A DNA stretch of 41,033 nucleotides from QQUD01 sp039029915 (GTDB lineage Bacteria; Chloroflexota; Anaerolineae; Promineifilales; Promineifilaceae). The DNA is taken from contig JBCCFD010000011.1 of assembly GCA_039029915.1 (NCBI GenBank), positions 1-41,033 of the forward strand, read 5' to 3'. The position numbers were made by a program, and so were the translations under genes. Positions within the stretch are counted from its first letter, which is position 1. Each line of letters begins with the position of its first letter. Below the pieces are notes generated by a model. The model did not search any database. It had not been told where the DNA came from and saw nothing but the letters and a program-made list of their open reading frames with translations. This document shows, one piece after another, positions 24,865-32,606 of the stretch.

Positions 24865-24952
24865 TTGAATATTTAATTGAACCCCATCTTTTGCCAGTTT
24901 ACAGCGCGTGTGGCTTTAAGTATACGCAAGCGGGCTTAGTAAATCTCGCAAG

Positions 24953-25417
24953 TCATACCGCTTGATGCCAGATCTTCGTGTCAACAGCAATCGTATACAC
25001 TTCAGCGCGCCACGGGGTTAATTTTAGCAACCCCAAATTGGGGTGCTCCTGCGTTCCAAAAATAAGCCCCGGATCATAGCCAAGCGGTTCAGGTGCCGCT
25101 TTGAATAATTTCCAAACGTATTCGATCGTTTGCGCATCATCGATCCATTCGGCTGTGCAATCTGCATAAACTGGTTTTAAAGGCTCTGCGACATAAGCCA
25201 GCGACACATGAGGATTTTCAGCAAGATGCTTTGACTTGAGCGTATTGCGCCAAGTCAAAATCCAGCCGGTTGAGCCTTCCCAAATGGGGTGTAGGACACG
25301 AGAGCGCGGTCGGCCTTTTCGGTCAACGGTGGCCACATTGCACCAAACCATTTTGTTGACACGTTCTAAAAAATCTGCTTCGATTTCAGAAAAATCGTTG
25401 ACATTTATCCGTTCCAT
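24953..25417 (-). CDS. Pyridoxamine 5'-phosphate oxidase-like flavoprotein
   Basis: The 154-residue protein matches the split-barrel FMN-binding PPOX family: E-R-V-N-K-M-V-W-C-N-V-A-T-V-D, G-R-P-R-S-R-V-L-H-P-I-W (phosphate-binding Arg residues) and T-L-K-S-K-H-L-A-E-N-P-H-V-S-L-A-Y near residue 70. Such small proteins bind FMN, F420 or heme and act as general oxidoreductases; this one could use F420, as in many Actinomycetota and Chloroflexota relatives, but that is not decided by sequence. GAGGA lies seven bases before the ATG. It ends convergent to the aminotransferase gene. Confidence 0.85.
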   Translation of the reverse strand: MERINVNDFSEIEADFLERVNKMVWCNVATVDRKGRPRSRVLHPIWEGSTGWILTWRNTLKSKHLAENPHVSLAYVAEPLKPVYADCTAEWIDDAQTIEYVWKLFKAAPEPLGYDPGLIFGTQEHPNLGLLKLTPWRAEVYTIAVDTKIWHQAV

Positions 25418-25514
25418 TTTATCCTCACATTATATGACCTGCTCAGATCGTGTGGAGCAGAGTCAGATTATTGACAATCCATGGATTTAGGTAATTCAGG
25501 TTGCTATCAAAATT

Positions 25515-25832
25515 ATGACTGATTCTTTACAGCTAATAGGCTTTCTAATCGTATGTTTACTTTTCATTTTTGGCATTTTTTGGTTGTACGATACGGTTAA
25601 ACGCCGGCTGTTTTTTAAAATAAAAGAACGTAAGCTGAATCGTTTGCTGGATGGCAGGCGCTTGGAAGACGTATTGGAAGAAGCACCTTATGATTTTGCA
25701 CATTTTCAAGGTGAAGATGGGTATCGTCTTATTGATACAAGCGTGAAGGATGGCTTTGTCGGCTTTGCCAGTACGCCACTCGATGCCCACATTTGGATTG
25801 TTGAACAATATTTAAGTGAGCCCAAAATGTGA
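25515..25832 (+). CDS. Small membrane-anchored protein, unknown function
   Basis: The 105-residue product starts with one membrane helix (about 8-25, I-G-F-L-I-V-C-L-L-F-I-F-G), followed by a basic stretch (K-R-R-L-F-F-K-I-K-E-R-K) and a soluble tail with H-F-Q-G-E-D-G-Y and P-L-D-A-H-I-W. The positive-inside rule puts the tail in the cytoplasm. No family is recognised. The frame is intact and ends two bases before the convergent acetyltransferase gene, which supports it being real. No ribosome site is visible upstream. Confidence 0.55.
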   Translation: MTDSLQLIGFLIVCLLFIFGIFWLYDTVKRRLFFKIKERKLNRLLDGRRLEDVLEEAPYDFAHFQGEDGYRLIDTSVKDGFVGFASTPLDAHIWIVEQYLSEPKM

Positions 25833-25834
25833 GC

Positions 25835-26932
25835 TTAGGTTAATCGGTTGATGAGCTGATCCCATTCTGCGTGAGAATGTAGTGGTGTAAGTTGGTGACA
25901 GCTTTGAAACTCCCCTTTGTCTGAAAAACCATTATCAATCGCCAAATTGAGGAGCTTTAAGGCTTTGTCGTTTTTTCCTAATCCTGCCCGAGCTGCGCCG
26001 GCCAGGAAGTACCCATACTGCATAAGAATCTGTTCACCAGAGTCAATCATTTGTTTGGTCGTTTGAAGGGCCTGTGTATAACGGCCGTTATCCAAATGAC
26101 TAAAGCCTAAATTGATAAAATAGCCTACCTCTGGAAAGATGAGGATGTATTCCATCGAACTTTCTGCAAGGGTAATCCCTAGCTTTTCAGCCGTTCGGAT
26201 TGAACCGATATTTTTGTCAGAGACATTCCAACTTATTCTTTTTAGCCCATGCGCCAGCCCGTAATTGATCGCTGTTCCTGAGACGCGCGCTGCGTGCCCT
26301 TGCTGCCGATGCGCCTGCTCAGTGACAAGCCGAATTTCGCCCTCCGTGCCGACAATGAAATCGACGACCGCCCAGGCAATGCAAGAACGGCCGTTTTTCA
26401 CCACAAACCCAAAGGCAGAATTATCAGGAACGGTCGACTTGTGGCGCAATTCTAAAACCTTTTGCACATCACCAGGTAGCTTGCCATCAATCTGTTCAGG
26501 CAATGATTCGTCTATAAAACAGATTTCACAATCTTCAGGGTTGGGCGAGATTGGGCAAGGCTCGTGAGCCGCGTAAATTTTTCGCGGTTCTGCAATCGGT
26601 TGTCGATGCGGAATTAAGGCTTGTAGTTGTTCAAGCCAACTGATAGACGGATCAACAATAAAAATGGCGGCTTGATTTTCATCGATTAGTTTTTTTTGAG
26701 TGAGCCCATTACTCAGAGCCGCATTGAATGCCGAATTGTTTGAATTCCCCAATAGGTTGCCCCACCCATCTTTAAGGACAAAGGCACTAGTTGGGTTTTG
26801 GTCATTGTCCACCAATACCTTGCCATCGTATTTGCCACTGATAATTCCTTGAGCGTATAGGTCTTGTCCTTCATAACATTGCAGGAGTGGGAGAATACGG
26901 CCGTATGCGTTTGATTCAAACTGTTTCAACAT
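25835..26932 (-). CDS. GNAT family acetyltransferase with helical-repeat C-terminus
   Basis: The 365-residue protein has a GNAT core at about residues 175-265, with the acetyl-CoA loop E-Q-A-H-R-Q-Q-G-H-A-A-R-V (R/Q-x-x-G-x-A type) and S-D-K-N-I-G-S-I-R-T-A-E-K-L-G, the usual final helix. The N-terminal 150 residues contain a first, degenerate half as in tandem GNAT proteins. Residues of about 285-360 read as a TPR-like pair (N-L-G-F-S-H-L-D-N-G-R-Y-T-Q-A-L). The acceptor is unknown. It is divergent from the small-protein/ArsR operon and tail-to-tail with the previous gene, from which two bases separate it. Confidence 0.8.
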   Translation of the reverse strand: MLKQFESNAYGRILPLLQCYEGQDLYAQGIISGKYDGKVLVDNDQNPTSAFVLKDGWGNLLGNSNNSAFNAALSNGLTQKKLIDENQAAIFIVDPSISWLEQLQALIPHRQPIAEPRKIYAAHEPCPISPNPEDCEICFIDESLPEQIDGKLPGDVQKVLELRHKSTVPDNSAFGFVVKNGRSCIAWAVVDFIVGTEGEIRLVTEQAHRQQGHAARVSGTAINYGLAHGLKRISWNVSDKNIGSIRTAEKLGITLAESSMEYILIFPEVGYFINLGFSHLDNGRYTQALQTTKQMIDSGEQILMQYGYFLAGAARAGLGKNDKALKLLNLAIDNGFSDKGEFQSCHQLTPLHSHAEWDQLINRLT

Positions 26933-26951
26933 AATAATCTGTATTCTTTGG

Positions 26952-26980
26952 TTGACTTTGTTTGAGATAAAGTCTAGAAT
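26952..26980 (+). promoter_or_regulatory. Sigma-70-type promoter of the small-protein/ArsR operon
   Basis: TTGACT (26952-26957), a 17-base spacer and TAGAAT (26975-26980) form a near-consensus promoter 58 bases before ATG 27039. This explains why an in-frame TTG at 26952 should not be taken as the gene start: it lies inside the -35 box. Confidence 0.65.
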
Positions 26981-27038
26981 TCAATTTGATAAATGTCAAA
27001 TTAATATTTTGAATTTGATTTCAAGCCTGAGGTGCAGA

Positions 27039-27293
27039 ATGGATGAATTTGCTGGAATAAAAGTGGAAAATGCAGCGGTCATGACCGAAATGGAACGGTT
27101 AGAGGCTGCATTTTTATACATTACCAACTATTCCATTGAACAAATAGAAAAAGAGTTTGAAGTGGCAAAAGCAATGGATGATAAAGATAAGGTAAAGCTA
27201 TTCCATATCCAAATGGGCATGTTTAAACATGCCCAAGGAATTTTTGCGGCTGCCAAAAATTACGCCACCAATGAGAGATGGAACAATGAATAA
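27039..27293 (+). CDS. 84-residue helical protein paired with an ArsR regulator
   Basis: ATG 27039 has GAGGTG five to six bases upstream and lies past a good promoter, which makes it a better start than the more distal TTG. The product is rich in Glu, Lys and Ala with predicted long helices (E-R-L-E-A-A-F, Y-S-I-E-Q-I-E-K-E-F-E-V-A-K) and a Met-rich turn H-I-Q-M-G-M-F-K-H-A-Q. It has no membrane segment and no recognised family. Its stop overlaps the start of the ArsR gene by eight bases, so the two are made together; it may be a partner or the regulated product. Confidence 0.65.
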   Translation: MDEFAGIKVENAAVMTEMERLEAAFLYITNYSIEQIEKEFEVAKAMDDKDKVKLFHIQMGMFKHAQGIFAAAKNYATNERWNNE

Positions 27294-27882
27294 ACAAAAC
27301 ATCAAATCAGAAAAAGAGCAGAATCTTGAGGCGCGCGCTCAGCTATTTAAAGCATTGGGTCATCCGATGCGACTACTGATTATGAATTTGGTGCTGACCA
27401 AACCCCGTCATGGTGAGGAGCTAGCCGAGATTTTGCGGCTTAATCCAGCCACGGTATCTCATCACCTGTTAAAGCTGGCTGAAGCAGGGCTACTGGAAAC
27501 ACGAAAGGATCAATATTATCAAACGTATTCGCTGGCTAAGGATGTTTTGAAGCGGTCGCTGGACGAAGTGATTCGCCTACCTCAGCCTGATTTAAGGGCC
27601 AATGTCAAGGTGGATGCGTACCAGCAAAAGGTGCTGCAGATATTTTTCAAACACGGCCGTATCAAACAAATCCCGGCCCAGAAAAAGAAGCAGCTCATCA
27701 TTCTGCGCCATCTTGGCAAAGAATTTGAGCCCGGTCGCCAATACCAAGAGATTGAAGTTAATCGCGTTCTTATTGAATTTCATGATGATGTTGCTTGGAT
27801 GCGCCGCGCGATGATCGAGCACAAAGTCATGAAGCGGGAGAAAGGGCTGTATTGGCTCAATGAGGAGGATGAGATTGAGTGA
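27286..27882 (+). CDS. ArsR-family regulator with C-terminal DUF2087 domain
   Basis: The 198-residue protein has a winged helix at residues of about 15-85: L-F-K-A-L-G-H-P-M-R-L-L-I-M-N-L-V, then L-N-P-A-T-V-S-H-H-L-L-K-L-A-E-A-G-L-L as the recognition helix. No metal-binding Cys pair of metal-sensing ArsR proteins is present. The C-terminal part (about 120-195) matches DUF2087: I-P-A-Q-K-K-K-Q-L-I-I-L, F-E-P-G-R-Q-Y-Q-E-I-E-V-N and G-L-Y-W. Starts at 27229 and 27271 are in frame, but ATG 27286 has GAGATGGA upstream and overlaps the previous gene as usual for coupled genes. It probably regulates its own operon. Confidence 0.88.
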   Translation: MNKQNIKSEKEQNLEARAQLFKALGHPMRLLIMNLVLTKPRHGEELAEILRLNPATVSHHLLKLAEAGLLETRKDQYYQTYSLAKDVLKRSLDEVIRLPQPDLRANVKVDAYQQKVLQIFFKHGRIKQIPAQKKKQLIILRHLGKEFEPGRQYQEIEVNRVLIEFHDDVAWMRRAMIEHKVMKREKGLYWLNEEDEIE

Positions 27883-27974
27883 AAAGTAAAAAGAGATAAG
27901 CCGTTAGGCCAATTAAATAAACCAATATACCAATATCCGAACCGCTGTGTGTCGGAATTCCACTGATTTAACCG

Positions 27975-28003
27975 TTGAATAGAGCATACGCACCCTTTAT
28001 AAT
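27975..28003 (+). promoter_or_regulatory. Sigma-70-type promoter of the CbbX-like ATPase gene
   Basis: TTGAAT (27975-27980), a 17-base spacer and the consensus TATAAT (27998-28003) lie 33 bases before ATG 28036. This is the best-matching promoter seen in the window. Confidence 0.75.
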
Positions 28004-28035
28004 GTGACAATATAAACAATGATCAACTGAACCCT

Positions 28036-29457
28036 ATGCCTATTTTTCACGATCCTTTTTTAGACAATAACAATAAATGGGAAACCCGAGATGATGAGCA
28101 CGCCCTGCTACGCATTGAAGACGGGGATTATGCCTACATCTTCGAAAACCGTCGTTTTAATGATTATTGGACAACGTGGCAACCGTTAATTATTGATGAG
28201 CAACAAGCCTACAAGATTCACACGGTGCTAGAGCGAGTATCTGGTCTGGAAGGAGGATACGGACTCATTTGGCGCTGTCAGGATGAGGAGAATGGGTTCA
28301 GTTTTGAAATTAGTCGCAATGGGCATTATCGTATTCGGCGCGTGAGAGCCGGTAAGTGGTCAACTGTTTTGCCTTGGGCCCCATCCCCTTATTTACGCTT
28401 GGGTGAAAAAGCACTTAATGAACTTCAAATCGTTCAGCTTCCCAATTTGGCTAAATTTTATATTAATGAAGCATATGTCAATGAGTTACCGTTTGCAGAA
28501 ATGGCAGAAGGGCATGGCTTTGGTTTTATCGTCAACGATTTGCTGCGGATTCGGATACACAGCACGATTGTGCTGCGTCATATCGACTGGGAAGCGGTCC
28601 CCAGATCTCCTTTGGTTGTTGAAATCAATGAGGACGTGCAGCCGGTTTGGCAAGAGCTTAACGCCCTGATTGGGTTGCGCAATATCAAGCAAGAGGTTCG
28701 AACCTTTATCAATTTTCTGAAGGTGCAAAAAATGCGTCAGGAAAGAGGGATGCCAACGCCCACGCTAACCTTCCACATGGTGTTGGCTGGGCCACCGGGA
28801 ACGGGTAAAACGACGGTGGCTCGTATGATTGGGCGTGTTTATAAGGAGCTTGGCCTGCTTGAAAAAGGACACGTTGTTGAAACAGATCGATCAGGTCTGG
28901 TTGCTTCATACATTGGTCAGACGGCACCTCGGGTTGATGCCATGGTTGAAAAAGCGATGGGGGGCGTTCTGTTTATTGATGAAGCGTATGCTCTAATGCC
29001 TAAGGGGGAGGATGAGGGTCGTGATTTTGGTCGAGAAGCGATTGAAACGCTGCTTAAACGGATGGAGGATCATCGCGGCCAGTTCGCCGTTATTATTGCG
29101 GGGTATGCGACTGAAATTGATCGGTTTTTAGACGCCAATCCAGGCGTAAAATCCCGCTTCAATCGATACCTTTATTTTTCTCACTATAAGCCTGACGATT
29201 TGGTAAAAATTTATGAAAAGCTAGCGGGTGAGTCGGGCGTCAAGCTCACGGCTGATGCCAAAACGAAATTGCAAGAAGAGATAGAAAAGGCGTGTTTGGT
29301 ACGCACAGATTCATTTGGAAACGGCCGTTATGTGCGCAACCTCCTCGAAAAGAGTATCGAACGTCAAGCTAACCGTATTGTCAACATCACGCCCATGACC
29401 GACGAAGTTCTCACCACCCTTCATCCGGATGACATCCCAGACTCAAACGATGAATAG
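28036..29457 (+). CDS. CbbX-type AAA+ ATPase with N-terminal beta-sandwich domain
   Basis: The 473-residue protein is a fusion. Residues of about 1-185 are a soluble beta-rich domain (F-H-D-P-F-L-D-N-N-N-K-W at the start, G-G-Y-G-L-I-W-R near 72) that looks like a laminin-G/DUF1080-type sandwich. From about 205 comes a CbbX/EccA-like AAA+ module: L-I-G-L-R-N-I-K-Q-E-V, Walker A G-P-P-G-T-G-K-T-T (near 255), Walker B G-V-L-F-I-D-E-A-Y-A-L (near 315), and the R-F-N-R-Y sensor arginines near 375. CbbX proteins remodel a partner protein (Rubisco activase is the known case) and EccA serves type VII secretion. No Rubisco or ESX gene is nearby, so the target is unknown; the N-terminal domain may recognise it. 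Confidence 0.88.
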   Translation: MPIFHDPFLDNNNKWETRDDEHALLRIEDGDYAYIFENRRFNDYWTTWQPLIIDEQQAYKIHTVLERVSGLEGGYGLIWRCQDEENGFSFEISRNGHYRIRRVRAGKWSTVLPWAPSPYLRLGEKALNELQIVQLPNLAKFYINEAYVNELPFAEMAEGHGFGFIVNDLLRIRIHSTIVLRHIDWEAVPRSPLVVEINEDVQPVWQELNALIGLRNIKQEVRTFINFLKVQKMRQERGMPTPTLTFHMVLAGPPGTGKTTVARMIGRVYKELGLLEKGHVVETDRSGLVASYIGQTAPRVDAMVEKAMGGVLFIDEAYALMPKGEDEGRDFGREAIETLLKRMEDHRGQFAVIIAGYATEIDRFLDANPGVKSRFNRYLYFSHYKPDDLVKIYEKLAGESGVKLTADAKTKLQEEIEKACLVRTDSFGNGRYVRNLLEKSIERQANRIVNITPMTDEVLTTLHPDDIPDSNDE

Positions 29458-29459
29458 TC

Positions 29460-29804
29460 ATGAATTCAAATAACTCAAATGAAAAGATGAAAGTTGCAGA
29501 AGGGCTTATACGTGATGCGATGAGCTTCTTTTCTGACGAGACTGGATTTTACGATTTTCCGCCTATCGAATTTGAACTGTACTTTAAATCAAAAGAGTTT
29601 GAGAAGGTTATTGCTGTATTGAAGGATGAGTTCATCAGTGGAGGGAGTAAGTCATATCATGTTTTACAAACTCTAGCAAAAGCATCTGCTGTTTTAGGTT
29701 ATGATGGCCAAAGAGACGAATTAGACAGAATCATTTCCGAAATTAGGGGATGGGAGTACCATACATCATTACCAAATGCTCTTCTCCAAGATTTGCCCAA
29801 GTAA
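29460..29804 (+). CDS. Unknown 114-residue acidic protein following the CbbX-like gene
   Basis: ATG 29460 follows the stop of the ATPase by two bases, so both should come from one transcript. The product is helical with F-E-K-V-I-A-V-L-K-D-E-F and L-Q-T-L-A-K-A-S-A-V-L-G, resembling a helical-repeat protein, and it has no membrane helix. The base composition is a little more AT-rich than the ATPase. No family is recognised. A client or cofactor of the ATPase is a reasonable guess from position only. Confidence 0.6.
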   Translation: MNSNNSNEKMKVAEGLIRDAMSFFSDETGFYDFPPIEFELYFKSKEFEKVIAVLKDEFISGGSKSYHVLQTLAKASAVLGYDGQRDELDRIISEIRGWEYHTSLPNALLQDLPK

Positions 29805-29815
29805 ATTTATAATCC

Positions 29816-29846
29816 TTGACATTCAAGCCACCTGAAGCTTTATACT
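29816..29846 (+). promoter_or_regulatory. MerR-type promoter with 19-bp spacer
   Basis: TTGACA (29816-29821), a spacer of 19 bases (29822-29840) and TATACT (29841-29846) form the stretched layout that MerR regulators act on. The spacer contains TTCA-N7-TGAA (29822-29836), an imperfect dyad where a dimer could bind. It is 98 bases upstream of the merR-type ATG, which suggests self-regulation. Short hairpin arms GAAGCC/GGCTTC follow at about 29867-29884. Confidence 0.75.
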
Positions 29847-29944
29847 GCAAATTCAATAATTTGAGAGAAGCCTTTGATGGCTTCGTGAGCATGCTAAGTG
29901 ATAAAAACCCTTAGTAATGAGATTGGTGGCTAATAGGATTGTTT

Positions 29945-30805
29945 ATGTTTCGGATTGGTGAGTTTTCAAAAATTGCACAGTTGCCAGGGAGCCAGCTTCG
30001 ATATTACGATGAAATTGGCTTGCTTAAGCCAAGCAAAATCGATGAGTGGACGGGGTATCGCTACTACAGCGCTCAACAGCTGCCTCGTTTGAATCGGATT
30101 CTGGCGTTGAAAGGGATGGGGATGTCGCTTGAGCAAATTAAGCGCATCATGGATGATGACATCTCCTCTGATGAGATTCGCGGCATGTTTAAGCTCAAAA
30201 AAGCTCAAATTGAACAAACACTTCAAGAAGAGATTGCGCGCCTGCGCCAAGTGGAGTCCCGTCTGAAGCAAATTGATTCAGATGATTTGCTAGATGATAT
30301 AGACGTTCAGGTTAAATCGCTGCCCGAACGGCCGTTTTTGTCTTATCGAGGCGTTATCCCTGATTTTTCTTCTGCGTGGGATATTATGGGTGAGTTTTTC
30401 AAGGTGTTGCCAGCCAAAGTGGGCAAAAGCAAGATAGGGGAGTTTACGGCCTTGTTGCGCTGTGATATCTACGAAAACGAGAATATTGATATTGAAATGG
30501 GCTTTGTCTTGAGCGACTATCTAACCGGAACGATTACTTTGCCCAGTCAGCGCCAACTGGAGATGACAACGTTACCTGCTGTCCCTTTGGTTGCCTCGGC
30601 TGTGCGGATAGGCAACCCAACCACAGCTTATGCGTGTCGAGCCACCTTAGCCAACTGGGTTGAATCCAATGGATATGCTTTTGATGGAAACGGCCGTGAG
30701 GTTTTTCTAGTTCCGCCGCGCATAGGGTTTGAAGATGAGACGGTCATTGAAATTCAGTATCCAATTCGAAAATTACAGCAAGAGCAGCACGTTTTGGAAG
30801 GGTAA
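29945..30805 (+). CDS. MerR-family regulator with GyrI-like effector-binding domain
   Basis: The 286-residue protein has an N-terminal MerR helix-turn-helix (F-R-I-G-E-F-S-K-I-A at residues 2-11, R-Y-Y-D-E-I-G-L-L, G-Y-R-Y-Y-S), a long coiled dimerisation helix (about 75-120), and a C-terminal region of about 160 residues of the GyrI/BmrR effector-binding type. No metal-binding Cys is present. This domain set belongs to multidrug-sensing regulators (BmrR-like). ATG 29945 has AGGA six bases upstream; TTG 29939 is also in frame. It stands behind a 19-bp-spacer promoter and is convergent with the HAAS membrane protein gene. No transporter is next to it, so it may act on its own gene and on distant targets. 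Confidence 0.9.
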   Translation: MFRIGEFSKIAQLPGSQLRYYDEIGLLKPSKIDEWTGYRYYSAQQLPRLNRILALKGMGMSLEQIKRIMDDDISSDEIRGMFKLKKAQIEQTLQEEIARLRQVESRLKQIDSDDLLDDIDVQVKSLPERPFLSYRGVIPDFSSAWDIMGEFFKVLPAKVGKSKIGEFTALLRCDIYENENIDIEMGFVLSDYLTGTITLPSQRQLEMTTLPAVPLVASAVRIGNPTTAYACRATLANWVESNGYAFDGNGREVFLVPPRIGFEDETVIEIQYPIRKLQQEQHVLEG

Positions 30806-30864
30806 AGGAGGACCGTCACATTCTTTATGTGGAGAACAAGAATGTGACAGTCAATTAGCATATG

Positions 30865-31797
30865 TTAGGCAACCTTTGAACGAGCCTGCACGGGATGTTC
30901 TTTGGGCACAACGAAGAACTTGAATAGCTTTACGAGTGTATCGATAAAAATAACAATCATGGCAATACCCAAGCCCCCTTTGACGACGCTGTCGAGGAAA
31001 GGGACAGAGATTAAGACCACGCCGGTTACGATTCGATAGAGAACATAGATGTCAAAAGATTGTCGGGCGATCTCTAGGAGACGCGTGGTGCGAGTCCAAC
31101 GACCGTTTCCGACCACCGCCGATTTTAAACCGATTTCAAAAATCCAGCTGGCAATCAGCCACGGCGTATGCATTAAGTAACCAGCCGTAAATAAACCACC
31201 TCCCTCAGTGCCAATCCAGTTTGGTAAAGACTGCACAAACCAAATGCTGACAAACGCCCCCACAATTGAGGCAACCATTTCACCACGTTTGATCCGATTT
31301 GGGTCCTCAACGGGTCGCAATGAGTTTGGATCCCAGTTTTCATCACTGTTTGGGGCATTCACCCCCACACGTTCGAGAAAAACAAAAACAAAGGTGACGG
31401 CACCAAGCGCTGACATAAGGCTACCGACATACTCAGCCATTTCCTGCCCCCACCAGCCGAATATATTGTCAGGTTGTCCTGTGGTTACCAAAACAATGCC
31501 TAGGGTCACCGCTGTCATAACCGTGATAACGCTAAAAACGACGGTGGCAACCAGCTTGAACGTTGGAAATAAGTTTGGCCCAATAAGATATTGATGAGGA
31601 AGATACTGAGCCGCAAATTGAGCGGGGGAGCCTAATTCTTTGAGGAAGTCAATAACGGCCGTTTCGTCGTCCATTCGATCTTCTAACCCATCAGCCAAAA
31701 GAGAGCGCAATTCTAATTCAATATCAGACCGTATTTTGCGGGGCAAGCGCTGCCCAACCTCGTGTACGTAACTTTCAATGAGTTCTTGACCATTCAT
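30865..31797 (-). CDS. Polytopic membrane protein with N-terminal HAAS-type domain
   Basis: The 310-residue protein opens with about 75 soluble residues (S-Y-V-H-E-V-G-Q-R-L-P-R-K-I-R-S-D-I-E-L-E-L and L-K-E-L-G-S-P-A-Q-F-A) as in HAAS/DUF1700-type signalling domains, followed by six predicted membrane helices. Such proteins regularly sit next to PadR regulators. Here the ATG lies one base after the PadR stop, so translation is coupled. The soluble N-terminus may bind PadR at the membrane and release it from DNA; that mechanism is a proposal for this class. Its function beyond that is unknown. Confidence 0.82.
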   Translation of the reverse strand: MNGQELIESYVHEVGQRLPRKIRSDIELELRSLLADGLEDRMDDETAVIDFLKELGSPAQFAAQYLPHQYLIGPNLFPTFKLVATVVFSVITVMTAVTLGIVLVTTGQPDNIFGWWGQEMAEYVGSLMSALGAVTFVFVFLERVGVNAPNSDENWDPNSLRPVEDPNRIKRGEMVASIVGAFVSIWFVQSLPNWIGTEGGGLFTAGYLMHTPWLIASWIFEIGLKSAVVGNGRWTRTTRLLEIARQSFDIYVLYRIVTGVVLISVPFLDSVVKGGLGIAMIVIFIDTLVKLFKFFVVPKEHPVQARSKVA

Positions 31798-31798
31798 T

Positions 31799-32167
31799 TT
31801 ACAAATCCTTCTGATGCGGCTCTTTCGCCAAGAGCTCGCTCATTACATCAATCATATTTTCCCAATCCTGTATGAGATGGGAGTGTATCGTCTGACCTTG
31901 GTCACTAATTTGATAGTAGCGGCGCGGGCGGGTGTCATTGACGACCTCCCAACTGCTCTGCAAAAGTCCCTGCGACTCAAGACGACGTAAAAGTGGATAA
32001 AGTGTACCTTCATTGATTTCTAACCCTTTCTCATGAAGCCGCTGTTTGAGCGAGTAACCGTATTGGGGTTCAGAGAGCTGGCTTAATACCGCCAAAACTA
32101 GAACACCACGGCGTATTTCTTGAGAAAAGTTCTCATAAAGGCTTTCTTTGGTTGATTTCTTTGCCAT
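31799..32167 (-). CDS. PadR-family transcriptional regulator
   Basis: The 122-residue protein has the PadR winged helix: R-R-G-V-L-V-L-A-V-L-S near residue 20, Y-G-Y-S-L-K-Q-R-L, I-N-E-G-T-L-Y-P-L-L-R-R-L-E-S-Q-G-L-L (recognition helix) and the wing P-R-R-Y-Y-Q-I-S-D-Q-G near 90, with one C-terminal helix for dimer contact. GTG 32176 lies inside the promoter -10 box, so ATG 32167 must be used. Together with the downstream HAAS membrane protein it is a two-gene unit. A palindrome in its own promoter suggests autorepression. Confidence 0.92.
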   Translation of the reverse strand: MAKKSTKESLYENFSQEIRRGVLVLAVLSQLSEPQYGYSLKQRLHEKGLEINEGTLYPLLRRLESQGLLQSSWEVVNDTRPRRYYQISDQGQTIHSHLIQDWENMIDVMSELLAKEPHQKDL

Positions 32168-32174
32168 GCTTGAC

Positions 32175-32204
32175 ACTATACTGTATGTTACACAGTAATG
32201 TCAA
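32175..32204 (-). promoter_or_regulatory. padR promoter with overlapping palindromic operator; leaderless start
   Basis: On the minus strand TTGACA (32204-32199), an 18-base spacer and TATAGT (32180-32175) form the promoter. The spacer is occupied by TACTGT-N7-ACAGTA (32179-32197), a dyad of the form PadR regulators bind. The -10 box ends seven bases before ATG 32167, where transcription should begin, so the transcript is probably leaderless. Confidence 0.75.
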
Positions 32205-32274
32205 GTGCAAATACTTTTAGATCGGGCATATGTAAAAAAGATGACATTTTTAGGGAAGTTTATTTACAAAAAAC

Positions 32275-32318
32275 TGATAAATACATTTATCAATTTGCCT
32301 TGAATAAAAACGTATACT
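32275..32318 (+). promoter_or_regulatory. Candidate activator site and -10 box of the 67-residue protein gene
   Basis: TGATAAAT-AC-ATTTATCA (32275-32292) is a perfect 18-bp palindrome. A -10 box TATACT lies at 32313-32318 without a good -35 box. If transcription starts near 32325, the palindrome is centred at about -41.5, the usual position of a class II activator dimer. Confidence 0.45.
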
Positions 32319-32402
32319 GAGGCCAAGTTTGAGGAACACGAACAAACTGAAAATTTAAAAATAACAGTCTGTAAAGGTAGCTGACTGTAGGAGTTAATAA
32401 AA

Positions 32403-32606
32403 ATGAGTGCAAAAGTAGACCAATTCCAAGCTGTACCGGTAAATGTAAATAATGTTGTAACGGCCGTTGAAGAAATAAAAAAAGCTGTCGATTTAACTGA
32501 AACAGCTCGACAAGTTTATCGCTGGTGGTTGCGCGGTGTTGAAATGAATAAAGCTTTCGAAGCGAATAAATGGGCAACTGTTCAAAAATACCACTATCCA
32601 TATTAG
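32403..32606 (+). CDS. Short 67-residue protein with aromatic tail
   Basis: ATG 32403 has TAGGAG upstream. The product contains an amphipathic region with V-E-E-I-K-K-A-V-D-L-T-E-T-A, then W-W-L-R-G-V-E-M-N-K-A-F-E-A-N-K-W and ends K-Y-H-Y-P-Y. There is no signal peptide or cysteine, and no membrane helix. It has its own regulatory-looking promoter and a strong terminator 125 bases beyond its stop, so it is expressed as a single small transcript. No family is recognised. Confidence 0.7.
   Translation: MSAKVDQFQAVPVNVNNVVTAVEEIKKAVDLTETARQVYRWWLRGVEMNKAFEANKWATVQKYHYPY

Noticed and set aside
26952..27038. Longer N-terminus of the small protein from TTG 26952
   Set aside because: The TTG is the -35 box of a near-consensus promoter and the ATG at 27039 has its own ribosome site.
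32290..32601. Minus-strand 103-codon frame opposite the 67-residue protein
   Set aside because: It is a shadow frame; the plus-strand frame has a ribosome site, terminator and promoter-like elements.
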